This document shows positions 11,717 to 24,525 of a stretch of 64,000 nucleotides of DNA, piece after piece. The stretch covers positions 1,457,877-1,521,876 of the forward strand of contig NW_006768777.1 in assembly GCF_000204055.1 (NCBI RefSeq), given 5' to 3'. Made by a program: the position numbers and the translations under genes. Positions within the stretch are counted from its first letter, which is position 1; the number at the start of each line of letters is the position of its first letter. The notes beneath the pieces were generated by a model. It did no database searches. It saw only the letters and a list, made by a program, of their open reading frames with translations, and was not told the DNA's origin. This DNA is from Melampsora larici-populina 98AG31. Lineage: Eukaryota > Basidiomycota > Pucciniomycetes > Pucciniales > Melampsoraceae.

Positions 11717-13720
11717 GTTTGATACTTGCAGAATATAACATGGAAGAACATCAAAAATTAGTTAAATCATGTATATAACCTAGTAAACCCTGATCTTCAT
11801 CTTCATCCCCAATACTTGATAATCTTGAAGGAAAAAAATCACAAAAAGGAAGAAGAATTAGGGAGAAGAAAAGGTGATGGAGAATCATCTGTTGGACAAA
11901 AATGTGCTAACATTGAAAAGCTTTGGATGTGTATTTGGGTTGGAATTAGATCATCTCTTGGACAGGAATCATTCTTAAACAAGTTTTATATTGTGGATTT
12001 TGTACCAATTTTTTGGTTTTTATTCTTGAAGATATTTATGTATACTTAAGCATTTTATATATTGTCATTTCTTTCCTAAATTATAAAGGTCATCATTGTT
12101 TTCCCTTGGATTCTGATATTCAAAAGAATTTTTGACAAAATGAAATGAACATCTTATCATCAATTGAGATTTCTATTGTAAATATGCCACATAAAAAGAA
12201 TCTCACAGGAGTTCTCTTTCTCTTTTGTAGAATTTGATCTGACTGACTTTTGTTGAAAACTGTAAATCTTGAAAAATGGCACCAAAGTTTTGATGGATTG
12301 TATGAAGGTTATTTTACTTTGAGTTTGTTTAATGGTAAAGATAATGATGGCTGACTCACAATACACACATATACCTCATTTATAGTTCAATTTCACGTGA
12401 ATTTTTGTACATCAACTTTCCCTTGTCTCTTGAAAATATTGAGACAAGTAAGTCAGAGATCTCTTCAATATCATCCCTCAAGACATTAATCATTTGAATT
12501 ACACCTATCATAATTCTTATTCTTTTGACTTGGAAGCTTTTGAATCAAAACCTCATTGTTTTGAATTGAATACTTGGTATCAAGCTTGAAGTACTCCTAT
12601 TGATCAAATGAACTGATTTGATTTTTTTAGGGTGATCACTAAATGTGTTTGTGAGACTAGTAGCCACTTCCAGCATTAAAGAGGTTCCCAGATGGGAATA
12701 TGGGTCCTAGTGATCAGATTCCCATTCTGCTACTGTTACACAGTTCCATGAATATTGCCTGAGTAGCCATTGTGATATATGTAGTCAATATTTTGAAATG
12801 TGTGTCTCAATCTGAACAAAGTTACAGCATGTATTACACATGATTTTCTTATCTAGATGAGCAGATAACTGAGCGGAATTACACCTATCATAATTCTTAT
12901 TCTTTTGACTTGGAAGCTTTTGAATCAAAACCTCATTGTTTTGAATTGAATACTTGGTATCAAGCTTGAAGTACTCCTATTGATCAAATGAACTGATTTG
13001 ATTTTTTTAGGGTGATCACTAAATGTGTTTGTGAGACTAGTAGCTACTAGTAGCCCAACATTGAGCTAAATCTTTTTTCCCCATTTTGGTAAACAACCTT
13101 CACTGCATTGAGTTATAACAAGTTGTTCAGGAGCATGACCAAAAGCTCTCCTAAGTCCAAAGATGATTACTAAATATGAAGCAGGAATGAAAAGTCTTGG
13201 AATGAGACACTTAATTTGACTGTTTGATGATTGAGGATGAGTATGACAAGTAGTTGATAGAGAATAAAAACCATGAAAAATTGCTTTTAAAGTAACTTGA
13301 TTATGATCAATATCAATGGATTGAATGGTTTATAAGCAAATCTGGTGAACTTCTGCCTTATCCCGTATAAACAATCAAAAATTGGAACTCAATATGGTGT
13401 CAATGGAAACAAATATGAGGGAGACAAAGGTAAAATGGGATGAATCAAGTTCTTTGTACTTGATTTACACATCAATGATGACTTACAAACTTGAATAAAT
13501 CATAGATTGATTTTATCAAATGGCAAACACACAGTTAAACTGTTTAGCAATTGTATAAATGTGACCTTTGACAAGTTTAGTGAGTGTCTTCACATAAGGA
13601 AGTTTTGATATATATACCAACATGGAGAGAAACTTTCTCACTGTGATGCAAAAGTTGCATATGTAACTTCATGCAACTTTTGTCACCAAAGGGGGTGATA
13701 CATACAACATATACAATTAC
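11717..13720. other. Non-coding part of the CACTA-like element, with a 169-bp duplication
   Basis: No convincing gene is seen. A 169-bp segment at 12496-12664 recurs, apparently identical, at 12876-13044. The 211 bases between the copies include the sequence around 12700-12870. Short ORFs here have no recognisable content. Confidence 0.6.
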
Positions 13721-15493
13721 GGTACTCAAAGCAACTATTTCTATGTATGTAGTTGCTGTATATAGTTTGTTTTTGGCAAGGAAAATACTTTCAAAAGTAC
13801 ATTTTTGTTTTTACCTGTCAAAAAAAAGGATACAGCAAATATACACGTGTACATATATAGCTTTGAGTACCATAAATACATACAATACATACAATACATA
13901 CACAATGTATACAATGTATACCATGTATATAATGCATTCAATACATAAAATACATACAATACATACAATACATACAATACATACAATACATACAATACAT
14001 ACAATACATACAATAAATGCAATATATGCAATATGTTCAATACATACAATAAATGCAATACAATAAGAGTGCTAAAATTGAGATTTTTGGATACTTTTGT
14101 CATAAAGCACCTCACTGGATTCTGTAAAATTCACTGTCAAATTTATGAGATCCAGAAAATGCTTTTGAGACTACCAATTCCTATAGCTGTAGCTTAAGCT
14201 ATAGGTTCTTCAAATAATCACAAACATGTAAAAATCTGTTACTTGACTCATTTGATCTTTTATGAATTAGGCACACTTTTTACAGCTCAAAAAACTATAA
14301 AGTTTACCTGATCCACAAGTGTGAAACTCAAAAGTGTTGAAGCTGACCCCTCTTACTACATCCAATATATCCAATATACCCAATACACACAATACGTACA
14401 GTACATAAAATACATATAATATATACAATATATACAAATTAGTGAGGTGCTATATATTGCATATATTGTATATATTGTATATATTGTATATATTGTATAT
14501 ATTGTATATATTGTATATAATGTATAGATTGTATATATTGTATATTGTATGTATTGTATACGTTGTATATGTTGTATATACATATTATATATGGTGTATA
14601 CACTGTATAATACTGTATATATGGGATATTGTATTTATTAAGGGTACTCAAAGTAAGTATGTACGTGTACGTACTTGTTGCTATATACTTTTTTTGGTGG
14701 GGAAGACAAGGCCAAAAGTATATTTTTTTCTTTGTCCCCGCCAAAAAAAGTATGTAGCAAAAAGTATGTAGTGCTACATACTTTACTTTGAGTACCCTTA
14801 TTGTATATATTTTATATATTGTATATATTGTATGTTGTATATATATTTGAGGTACTGAAAGCTGTGTATACTTTGTTGTACATAGTTTTTTTCTGCCTGC
14901 ACAACTATACACAACCAGGAAATCTATGTTTCTGGCTTAGAAGCAACACTGCCACAATTACTTTACCAGTATCGGTATGGTAGTGGTATTGTAATGTCAA
15001 TATCAGTATTGCAGCAACAATACGTTACTGCCCAATCCTCCTGGCAGTATCTTGTACATATAGTGTTACTTTACTGAGTATTGTATTGCCCCCAAGTATG
15101 ATACCGGAATGGGCCCAGGGAAGTATCAAGTTCACAATCTCTATTGTTTTTGTGTCCGGGAGTGCAATACTATGATACAGTATCAGTATCTGATTGTTAT
15201 TGTGACAAGATACAGTACTAGGTAATGGGCGGCAAGTATTGCCATTGCAATACTTTACTGAGTATCATATTGTGGGTAAAACTATGTCAATGAGGCTCAG
15301 ATTCTCTAGTATTGTATGCCCGTTACTTTACTAAGTATTGTCAATAAGAGACCAGTATCATATTTGTGGCAGCATTGTTAGAAGTACATATTGTTGAGCT
15401 TCAAACAAAAGACATACTTTTTCTGGGTCATGTCTAGCTGCAAAAAAAAAAAAAAAAACTATACACAGGAAAGTATACACAGCTTTGAGTACC
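13721..15493. repeat. Three palindromic MITE-like copies among TA-rich microsatellites
   Basis: Copies at 13721-13871, about 14639-14800 and about 14849-15493 each start GGTACTCAAAG (third copy GGTACTGAAAG) and end CTTTGAGTACC. Their interiors resemble each other (TATACTTTTTTTGG-like). The third carries about 0.5 kb of extra AGTATTG-rich sequence. Between them are TACAATACA and TATATTGTA microsatellites. The long ORFs across these tracts are repeat artefacts. Confidence 0.7.
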
Positions 15494-15910
15494 ATGAGTT
15501 TATACACTGTTTACACTAAATATATTAAATATACTTCATATACTTCATATATGGGATCCCTTTGTATATGTTGCATATATTGTATATATTGTATGTATTG
15601 TATGTATTGTATGTATTGTATGTATTGTATGCATTGTATGTATTGTATGTATTGTATGTATTGTATGTATTGTATGTCTTGTATGTAGTGTATGTAGTGT
15701 ATGTATTGGGTATATTGTATATATTGTATATATTGGATGTAGTAAGAGGGGTCAAGCTTAAAGCTTCAAAGTATGCCAAATTCATAAAACATCAAATGAG
15801 TCAAGCAACAGATTTTTACATGTTTGTGATTATTTGAAGAACCTATAGCTTAAGATCTCAAAGTACCTCACTGGATTCTGTAAGATTTACTGTCAAATTT
15901 ATGAGATCCA
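14105..15910. repeat. Large inverted repeat around the microsatellite block
   Basis: 14190-14355 (AAGCTATAGGTTCTTCAAAT onward) is inverted at about 15742-15855. A piece beginning CTCACTGGATTCTGTAA also occurs in direct orientation at 14111 and 15871. The block reads as a rearranged duplication. Confidence 0.75.
15560..15740. repeat. TGTATGTAT microsatellite
   Basis: Near-uninterrupted copies of TTGTATGTA. Related TA-rich tracts are at 13878-14060 and 14356-14640. Confidence 0.9.
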
Positions 15911-16179
15911 GCAAATGTTTTTATGATGAAAGCAACAAAGTATCCCAATTTGAGTGCTCTGATTGTATTGCATTGATTTCATGTATTGAATATATTGAAT
16001 TTATTGCATACATACTAATGGGTACTGATGGTACTGATAGTACTATCGGAAAGGACCCCCGAGAGCTCCTATTTATGTTTTCTGGATCTGTATCAAGTTC
16101 TCATGAGTTCAAACTCTTGTGAAGGATATGTAGTGTAAGATTTTTTTTACATCGTGTGCCTCAATACAAGCTCTCCAGG

Positions 16180-17615
16180 GCCCTGATGGTACTAATGGTA
16201 CTGATAGTACTAATACTGATAGTACTATATTACTACCGTACTATAGTACTCAAACTGACAGTACTACAGTACTATAGTACTCATACTGATAGTACTATAT
16301 TAATACCGTACTATAATACTTGAACTGATAGTACTATAGTACTATAGTACCATACAGTCGCCTCTGTGAAAAGCAATACCCAATTATTTGGAACAAAAGC
16401 TATTGGTTTTGACCGAGTATCTGTTTTGTCAAATCTCTGTCAAAACCAATAGAAAACAATCTGCACTCAAATTATTGGTTATGACAAAGAAATGTAGCTC
16501 TATGGTGCGTGAGCAACATTACAAATCTCTTTGATTGAATCCACCACCCTCTACTTGTGTCAACAAGGATTGATGCAAGGTGAAGTTGCGCAATGAAACA
16601 TGTAGTATGAACAAAAAAATCCAAACAAATCTGTACCCACAAGTCACATAAATTATTGGTTTTTAACTAATTTTACACTCGGGAACTCAGAAAAACAGTA
16701 TTGGTGAGTTTATTGGTTTTTTGACAAAATTTACCGCAAATAAAATTTATTTGCACAAAAAACTATCAGTTTTGCAAGAGTATTGGTTTTGACGTGTATT
16801 GGTTTTCTGAGAGGCGGCTGTACTAAGACTGATGGTACTATAGTCCTATAGTACAATCAGTATGACTACCATAGTACTATCGTACTATAAATCTTAGTAC
16901 AATAATACTATAGTACTATCAGTATGACTACTTTGTCTTAGTACTATAGTACTATAGTAATATGGTACCATCAGTATTAGTACTATAGCACTATAATACT
17001 ATCAGTATCAGTACTATAGTATACTGTAGTACTATAGTACCATCAGTATTAGTACTATAGTACTATAGTACTATCAGTATGACTATTATGTCTTAATACT
17101 ATAGTACTATAGTACTATATAGTACTATCAGTATTAGTACTCTAGTACTATAGTACTATCAGTATGACTATTATGTCTTAGTACTATAGTACTATCAGTA
17201 TGACTATTATGTCTTAGTACTATAGTACTATCAGTATTAGTACTCTAGTACTATAGTACTATCAGTATGACTATTATGTCTTAGTACTATCAGTATTAGT
17301 ACTCTAGTACTATAGTACTATCAGTATGACTATTATGTCTTAGTACTATAGTACTATAGTACTATATAGTACTATCAGTCTAGTACTATAGTACTACCAG
17401 TATGAGTACTATAGTACTATAGTACTATAGTACTATAGTACCGATAGTACTATAGTACTCATACTGATAGTACTAAGACTGATAGTACTATATAGTACTA
17501 TCAGTCTTAGTACTATACTACTATATAGTACTATCAGTATTAGTACTCTAGTACTATAGTACCCATACTGATAGTAGTACTAATGGTACTGATAGTAGCA
17601 CTACAGTATGTGTTC
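16180..17615. repeat. AGTACT-rich palindromic repeat field
   Basis: About 1.4 kb made largely of AGTACTATAGTACTATCAGT-type units with alternating TATGACTATTATGTCT and TATTAGTACTCT spacers. AGTACT occurs very densely and in both senses. A 466-bp MITE (16355-16820) is embedded in it. Confidence 0.9.
16355..16820. mobile_element. 466-bp mariner/pogo-like MITE
   Basis: It begins CAGTCGCCTCT and ends with the inverted AGAGGCGGCTG, with about 25-bp imperfect TIRs and TA on both sides. There is no ORF. The interior repeats TATTGGTTTT on both strands. A TA duplication and CAG...CTG ends are the Tc1/mariner/pogo signature. Confidence 0.8.
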
Positions 17616-18307
17616 CATATATACTATATGCAGCATAACATCATACATCTCTTACATACTGTAGACACAAAAAAATCAAAAAATCAACAAAAATTAGAAT
17701 ATCCACTGCATACCAGAATTAGAGGACATACCATACTCAGCTTGCTTGTGTGAGAGGGACTACACAAGAAAGCTGCAGTCAATGGGCACTGTCAGATAGA
17801 CATACAAGTAGAAAATAAACACGCTTGAAACCCCTTGATACACACAAAATATACAAAGCAAACAATACATACAATACATACCAAACACAATAGACACATT
17901 ACATACCATAATTAGCATACAGTTAAACCTGCGCAAATGCATACCTGCGCAAATGCACAATCGGCTATCTTGCATAAGGCTTGGGTTCCACCACGAGGGT
18001 GTGGGCCAACTTTAAGATTAATGCATAATATAATAATGCACAGCGTTTTGGCGGAAAAATCTGGATGATGGTGGTCATAATGCATAAAGCCCCGGGGCCG
18101 TACAGCCCTGGGATTCTTTCTTTGACTACCCTTTTTGTATCTATTGTTTGTCCTGTATGGTTTTTTTCTACCAAAGGTGTTCAGGTTTGTTCATCATACT
18201 GACAATAGATACAATGTATACAAGACATACAATGTATACAAGACATGAATGACATATCATACTCAATGTGTTTGTGTGAAATTAAGAGATCCCGCGGTGT
18301 TACACTT

Positions 18308-18512
18308 CACCGCCAACATAGATGCCTCAGATTGAAAAATCCGAGGCATCATCGGATGGAAACCCTCGGACAGGTCTTGTCCGAGATTTGATCCGAGGTA
18401 TTTTTTGACGCAAAATAATACCTCGGATCAAAAACTTGGAAAGATTTTGTCCGAGGATTTGAGTCCGATGCTACCTTGGATTTTTCAATCCGAGGCATCT
18501 TTGTTGGCTGTG
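18308..18512. mobile_element. 205-bp MITE related to the 15-kb CACTA-like element
   Basis: The ends are CACCGCCAACA and its near inverse TGTTGGCTGTG, flanked by CTT at 18305-18307 and 18513-18515. The interior has the CCGAG motif family. End sequence and 3-bp duplication match the host element, so the two are probably mobilised by the same transposase. Confidence 0.8.
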
Positions 18513-19658
18513 CTTCATGGGATATGAGCAGGCCTCATTCTTTCTGCCCGTTTTTGCCATTTGTTCTGGCCATCTTTTCAATTTAATTGTGGCTTTGTGA
18601 GGTTGTGAAAGGTACCAAAGAAGTCTGTGCAAAGATGAAACCAATCAAACTGTTTTGACCGCTGTGGGCAAAGCCAGGGAAGGACGTGAGATGACTTGAT
18701 CAATTTGGAAGGGTTGGGGTTCCGCGGGAGCTCAAAAGGCACATCGAGGCACATTTCCAGATGACACCCTTTGGAGGAGCATACCAGGGACATTCCATGG
18801 GTATTGTAACATGGAAGTATAACTCAAAAATAAAGAAACTTGAACCCCCTTGATAGATAAAAAACACACAGCAGAAACAATACATACACTACATACAATC
18901 TACCCCATATACAGCGTGCATACCAAAAATGCCATAGATACTATACACACTATACTTACAAAAAATACACAACATATATAACAAAAATACAAAACTTACA
19001 CTGAATACAAGACATACATGACATACATGACATGCAAGACATGCAAGACATACATGACATACATGACATATTATACTAAACCCATTTGTGTGAGACAGAC
19101 CGCACAAGAGATGTGGTCTCAATTTCAAGTTTGCATTCAAAGGGCACTGTGGAATAGGGGTATACAACAAAGGTAGACAAAATTGAACCCCCTTGATAGA
19201 TACAAAGATCATAGAGGAAACAAAAATCCCAGACATACCAAACATACCATACATACCAAGCATACCATATACACCATATACACTATATATACCATGTAAT
19301 AGATACATACCATATACACTGTATACACCATACATATCATATGCACCATACATACCATATACACCATGCATATACCATGCATATCATATACCCCTTACCT
19401 GTCTACACCATATATACACAAATGCAAAGAATGTACTACGCCACACTGACAGACATACAAGAAATACAACACTCATATCACTTTGAGGAACTACACAAGA
19501 AATGTGACCTAAACTTCAAGGTTGCAATCAACGGACACTGTGGGATAGAAGTAGACATGAAACGTAAATAAGCTTGGAATCTCTTGATTCAAACTAAACA
19601 TACAACACCAACAATATATACAATACATACAATACATACAAATGAAACAAATGAAACA

Positions 19659-19870
19659 ATAGGGGGTTTCAAGTTAACTTTTTTTTTACAAATTTTTACG
19701 CTACAACAACTTGCTCATTGTTGTAATATATGTGTTAGTTTTTCAAAGCAGGACACCTTTTTAGGTGTCCCAAATTAAAGACATGTTGTTTTTACAAAAA
19801 AAGGATACAAAAACCTTACCCAAATTTATAAAAATTATGTAAAAATTGATTGAACTTGAAACACCCTAAT
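19659..19870. mobile_element. MITE with TAGGGGGTTTCAAGTT ends
   Basis: The left end AATAGGGGGTTTCAAGTTA is inverted at 19852-19870. A partial related sequence starts at about 21328 (TTAGGGGGTTTCAGC, then CTACAACAACTTGCT). No ORF. Confidence 0.6.
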
Positions 19871-19993
19871 ACATACAAAACATAATACACACAATATAAA
19901 CATACAATACATACAATACACAATACATAGCCTACATGCCATACATTCCATGCATACAATGCATAACATAAACACTGTAAATTTCATATATAC

Positions 19994-20625
19994 CAAGGCC
20001 GCCACAGATATGATCCTGGTATTGTACCAGCGATACCAGTACCGTATCTGTGGTTACAATACCCATGAACTTGGTATCTGATATTGTACCTGACCTATGG
20101 TACGGTACTGAGTACTGTACCGTAGTCCACAATACTATTTCTACTCAGAGGGGATGCTGTATCTTCCCATACAGCGAGGATACAGTACTATACTGTATTG
20201 TGAGACACAACGGCAGTATGGTACCGTACCGTATCTTGCACCAACGGTATGGCACCGTACTGTAGTACCTTAACATTAGTTGGATGAGTTGGGTGACTTT
20301 AGCCCAATGCAGGTATATTGAGGGGGATGACAAGGGAATGGACTTATAAATGTGTATAGATATGAAGGCATGGCCCAGAGGGCCGCCACTAGGGTACAGT
20401 ACTGATACTGTACCTGTTTTGTGATACTGGAAAACCGGGTATCTGGTATCGTACCAGAAATTGATTACGGTACGCAATACCGTACTGGGTCCTCCGCTAC
20501 CGCTCAACAGGGGGGCATGGTGCCGTACCCCTCATCCGGTTACAATAACCGCAAATACAATTACAAGGAGACCAGGTACGGTACAGTACAGTACCGGTAC
20601 TGGCACCCTATATGTGGCGGCCTTG
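19994..20625. mobile_element. 632-bp MITE with CAAGGCCGCCACA ends
   Basis: It starts CAAGGCCGCCACAGATAT and ends with the inverted ATATGTGGCGGCCTTG. Both sides are TATATAC-like. The interior is rich in GGTACCGTAC/GTACCAG words. It is non-coding. Confidence 0.7.
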
Positions 20626-21193
20626 TATATACCATATGCCACATATGCCCCATACATATAATGAATACAATAAATGCCTTACATGTACGCACCATACATA
20701 TAATGCATACATACAATAAATGCCTTACATGTCATACACACCATACATACTCTACGCACCAAAGACACAAAACATTCAGAAATTTGAAAAGTTCAAAACA
20801 TTCACTATATACCAGACATACAGGACATATAGCACTTGGCTTGCTTGTGTGAGAGGAACTACACAAGAAATGTGTCCTGAATGTCAATGCATTCCATGGG
20901 TAATGTGAAATAGAGGTCTACATAGAAAACAAATAAACTTCAAACCCCTTGATACATACAAAAAAACATACAAAACATACAATACATACAATACATACAC
21001 AGCATACACAACACAACAGAGAGAAACTCATCAGTTTACTTATCAAAAGAATAAAATGTTCCCAAAGTTATCCCTAACTGGAAAGAGAACTGAAGTCTAC
21101 AATGGAACTCAGAGGAAATCTTAACAAAACTTCCTAATGACACTTTTTATAGTTGACAGTTCTCCTGAGGAACTTATAAGCTTTTGACCAGTG

Positions 21194-21286
21194 GGTATTG
21201 TATTGTATTGTATTGTATTGTATTGTATTGTATTGTATTGTATTGTATTGTATTGTATTGTATTGTATTGTATTGTATTGTATTGT
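21194..21286 (+). repeat. (GTATT)n pentanucleotide microsatellite
   Basis: About 18 pure copies of TTGTA. Confidence 0.95.
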
Positions 21287-21499
21287 AAATGTAATGCATG
21301 TCATTGATTGAATGTCAGTGTATGTTAGGGGGTTTCAGCTTTTACATAATTTTACTCTACAACAACTTGCTTGTTCTTGAAATATATTGTATATATTGTA
21401 TGTCTGTTATGTCTGGAATTTTTTGTATATTGTATACATAATATATTGTATGTCTGGCATGGCTTGCATCTATTGTGTGTATTGCATGTCATGAAAGTT

Positions 21500-23090
21500 T
21501 TTTATGTATTATCATCAGCTTTCCTGGTGTAGAATGACCGCATTTTACATTTGATACCTTTGAAGCACATACTTTCTTGCGTTTGTTGTCCAAATCTTGC
21601 AGTGCAGTTATTTTTCTGTTCGTTTATGAATTTTTATATTTGTGTACTCCTGTGATGTTTGAAGTCCTGCTGCTGTCGTAGAGGGATTCACTCCGGATTA
21701 CTACTTTTTCTGCTGTGCAAAGCATTTGTTTCACTGGTATGTAGTTTGTGTCTGAGCAGCTCAAGGAGGTTTTATTGGTTGGGGACAAAAATTATGTTCA
21801 GGGCCATCTGCCTTTTCCAGAAAGCTTATTGGATCCGTCCTCCATTCGCATAGACGTGATGGCAGAAATCATTGCTCTTTGTGGTCAGCACTTCAAAGAT
21901 CTTAATTGTTCATTTGTGCAGTTTGTTTCTCTTGTGTTCTGTGTGACAGAATTGGTTGTATCAAATGCCTCAAGGTCTTGGGGATTGTTGGCAGAAAATA
22001 TTGCAATACTCAAATAATTCAAAATCTTTAATGCATCTACTCAACTCAAAAACTAATTTGGAATCCCTACCAATCCACTGTGCATCATCATCATCCTTGA
22101 ATGTGGAGTGTGGTGCCTCCACCCAACTGGCTTCACCTCTGGTTAGTTTTATACAGCAGCAATGTTTGGGATTTTGTCAATCTTTGTGCAACTGAGGTCA
22201 GAAACATCATATTACTTGAACTGATAATCACTGGTGGTTGGATCTAGCTGGACATATTTTGCAGACTTTAAAGCATTCCCTACAAGCAGGCTTTGTTGAT
22301 CCTGTCCCAGCTAGACTTTCTGTTGATGTCCTCAATTACAACTTTGCTGATTTGCAAGTGAGACATTGCCTGGTGTGCAATTCTACACCTGAAAGATACA
22401 CTTGGTTGCAAATGCCAATTTTTCAAACTATGGTAGTCCTCATCACTATCTATTGTCATGTTGATCCTTATTGGAAAAGACTTTTGGGATTGTTTGAATA
22501 TGTAACAGTAAGTTAACCACCCAATTTGAAAGCTATAGCATTTTCATCTTGAAATGTCTATGCAGGATGATGAATTAGTGGAGGCTTTCAGGACTTTGAC
22601 ATAAAATATGTTTCTTTGGATGTATGAAAGATTTCTTGTTATGTGTACAGTGTTGAAGTGGCACATTTGCCTATTTTATTTTGTAGGAGGCTTCTTTTGT
22701 TGTTCAGATATTGAACATTGGTCTGGTGTTGTGGTTATGTCTCTTGTTCTTCAGTGTGTGTCATGGGCTTAGTGTTAAATCTGCTGATTGATATATTTTT
22801 CTTTTGCACTACACTATCTGTGCTTTTGTTTTTACTATATTGTGGTCTGTGTTGTTGTGGTTGTCTTTGATTGTGATTTGCTTGCTTTTATTGACTTGAC
22901 CCTTCAATGGTTTTTGTCTTTTTATGCTTTGGTGCACGGGTTTTTGGACGATTATAGGTCGCACTACGCACTAAAAGTTATTTTATTTGATCATTCAATT
23001 TGTAGTTATTGTAGTCAGATCAATTGATGAGCGCGCGCCGCTGGCATGCTAGTGTCAGTTGAATTTTGATAAGATCCTTTATCTTCAATA
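21500..23090 (+). other. Possible decayed coding region, unrecognised
   Basis: Several short open frames (21748-22017, 21956-22195, 22238-22516) have plausible composition, for example GDKNYVQGHLPFPESLLDPS, but no continuous model or family is recognised. It may be a third captured fragment. Confidence 0.3.
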
Positions 23091-23094
23091 GTAG

Positions 23095-23200
23095 CTGTTG
23101 TACTGTCGTTCTCAAAAAGCTTGTCCGAGTTTTCCCGCAAAACTCGAGCAATTTGGCGGGAAAACTTGGACAAGCTTTTCAAGAACGACAGTATCAATAA
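23095..23200. repeat. Hairpin inside the CACTA-like element
   Basis: Arms GTACTGTCGTTCTCAAAAAG and its inverted near-copy surround AACTCGAGCAATTTGG. It resembles the hairpin at 11608 in layout but not in sequence. Confidence 0.8.
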
Positions 23201-23399
23201 ATTGAACCAGAGTGGTAAGATCAAACCAGATCACAAATCAACCATGGACATCATCTGAGATTTTATTGACATGAGAATACAATTGTTGTTTGGGCAAATT
23301 GCAAGTTTTGATAGGAGTAAGTGACTATAGTAATAAGATCATTGAGAAAATTGTTTGAGAAAAAGATCACACCTCACAACATAATACTACACAACTCAA

Positions 23400-23650
23400 T
23401 TCTTCACAGGTGACACTCTTAATACCAACAACCCTTTGTTCCCAGTGCCACTGATAGTACCAATAGTACTACCATTACTACAATAGTACAGACAATACCA
23501 ATGTCACTGAGGTTACTGGTGCCACTGCGAGTGCCAATAGTACTATGAAATATGATAGTACTACTACTGGTAGTACTGCAGTAGTACTACTCAATAAGTA
23601 CTATGATAGTACTACTAAATATGTACCATGATAGCACTACAAGTATTCAA
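23400..23650. repeat. AGTACTA-rich patch
   Basis: A short patch of AGTACTAC/TAGTACTA repeats, similar to the field at 16180-17615. Confidence 0.7.
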
Positions 23651-23829
23651 AAACCAGCACGCTACTTTGTGGCACTTGAACATTGTTAGTAAACCAATCT
23701 TTGCAAGCCTTGACCACTAAATCTTGACCTGGGAATCAAGATTTAGCGTAATAGTCAAGATGTTCATACAATTCGGAACTGGCCAATTCGGAAACTATTT
23801 CAAACTTGACCTATAATTATCTGAGAGAA

Positions 23830-24525
23830 TGAGAGAAATTATCAAGCAATGTAAAAGTACTTATTATTTGGGATGATACTGACGTCTAATATATCCAAAT
23901 TACTGGGTTTGTTCCAATATGGATTCAGCTAAGACCGAGAAAAGATGAAATGAATGAACCAGCTAATTCAATGAATGTTCCTTGATTCCAAAAATGGAAA
24001 TCTACTAAACCAAGAGATCCAATTGCTCAAGCTTGTACTGCCCCTATACTTCTTTCAAACTTTAACTTCAGCAGGTTTACCACCCGGATTAACAGCTTCA
24101 TACTGAGTGATTCCCTACAATTGGATCAGCGAGTTGGGTTTTTATTAAATATAAATTACAATTCCAGTCAATTGGATATCTGGCGTCAAAACTAACATTG
24201 TCAACCCCATCAATAGCTTCTACAAAATCATCATACATTTCGGCCATCAAAATGGGTAATGATTTGTCATCTGATTCAAGTTTCAAATGCGTAGCAATAA
24301 TTTGTTTGCCAGAGTATCTAAAAACACATACCTATCAATACTATGTAAGGTCACATCAAATTTTAAGTAAATAGCTTTTAGAATCTGAAGACTTACTTAT
24401 AAATCAATCCAGTAGAAGACAATTTAGTAAAATGAGAAGTCGGATAAGTTTCATCGAAACCAAGTTGATGGTGATCATGCCTATGTGCATCGGTTTTGTA
24501 TTCCGCTCCCACATCAACTCAAGGT
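23830..24525 (-). pseudogene. MYG1: Captured fragment of MYG1 (DHH-type exonuclease family)
   Basis: Minus-strand exon-like pieces read in MYG1 order. First comes DVGAEYKTDAHRHDHHQLGF with DETYPTSHFTKLSSTGLIYK (metal-binding DHH region). After a GTAAGT intron follow YSGKQIIATHL and MYDDFVEAIDGVDN. After a second intron come GITQYEAVNPGGKPAEVKV, then a stop, then KKYRGSTSLS and LNPYWNKPSN. MYG1 proteins are conserved mitochondrial/nuclear RNA exonucleases. The N- and C-terminal parts are absent, stops are present and introns are retained. It is therefore a DNA-level capture within the CACTA-like element. Symbol by family resemblance. Confidence 0.75.

Larger units (their letters stand above)
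17746..20968. repeat. Five dispersed copies of an approximately 120-bp unit between CATACA tracts
   Basis: Related units lie near 17746-17860, 18270-18300 continued at 18795-18875, 19081-19215, 19480-19605 and 20835-20968. Shared words are CTACACAAGAAATGTG, GGGCACTGTG and AACCCCTTGATACATAC. They are separated by ACATACCATA-type microsatellite and by later MITE insertions. The units diverge too much to be a simple tandem array. Confidence 0.7.

Noticed and set aside
13671..15837. Long open frames rich in Ile/Tyr/Thr/His (such as 13671-14066, 14439-14912, 15562-15837)
   Set aside because: They are translations of TACAATACA and TATATTGTA microsatellites and occur on both strands over the same bases.
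17930..18190. Possible pogo-like MITE starting CAGTTAAACCTGCGC
   Set aside because: A matching inverted end could not be found; the partial GGTGTTCAGG similarity near 18178 is too weak.
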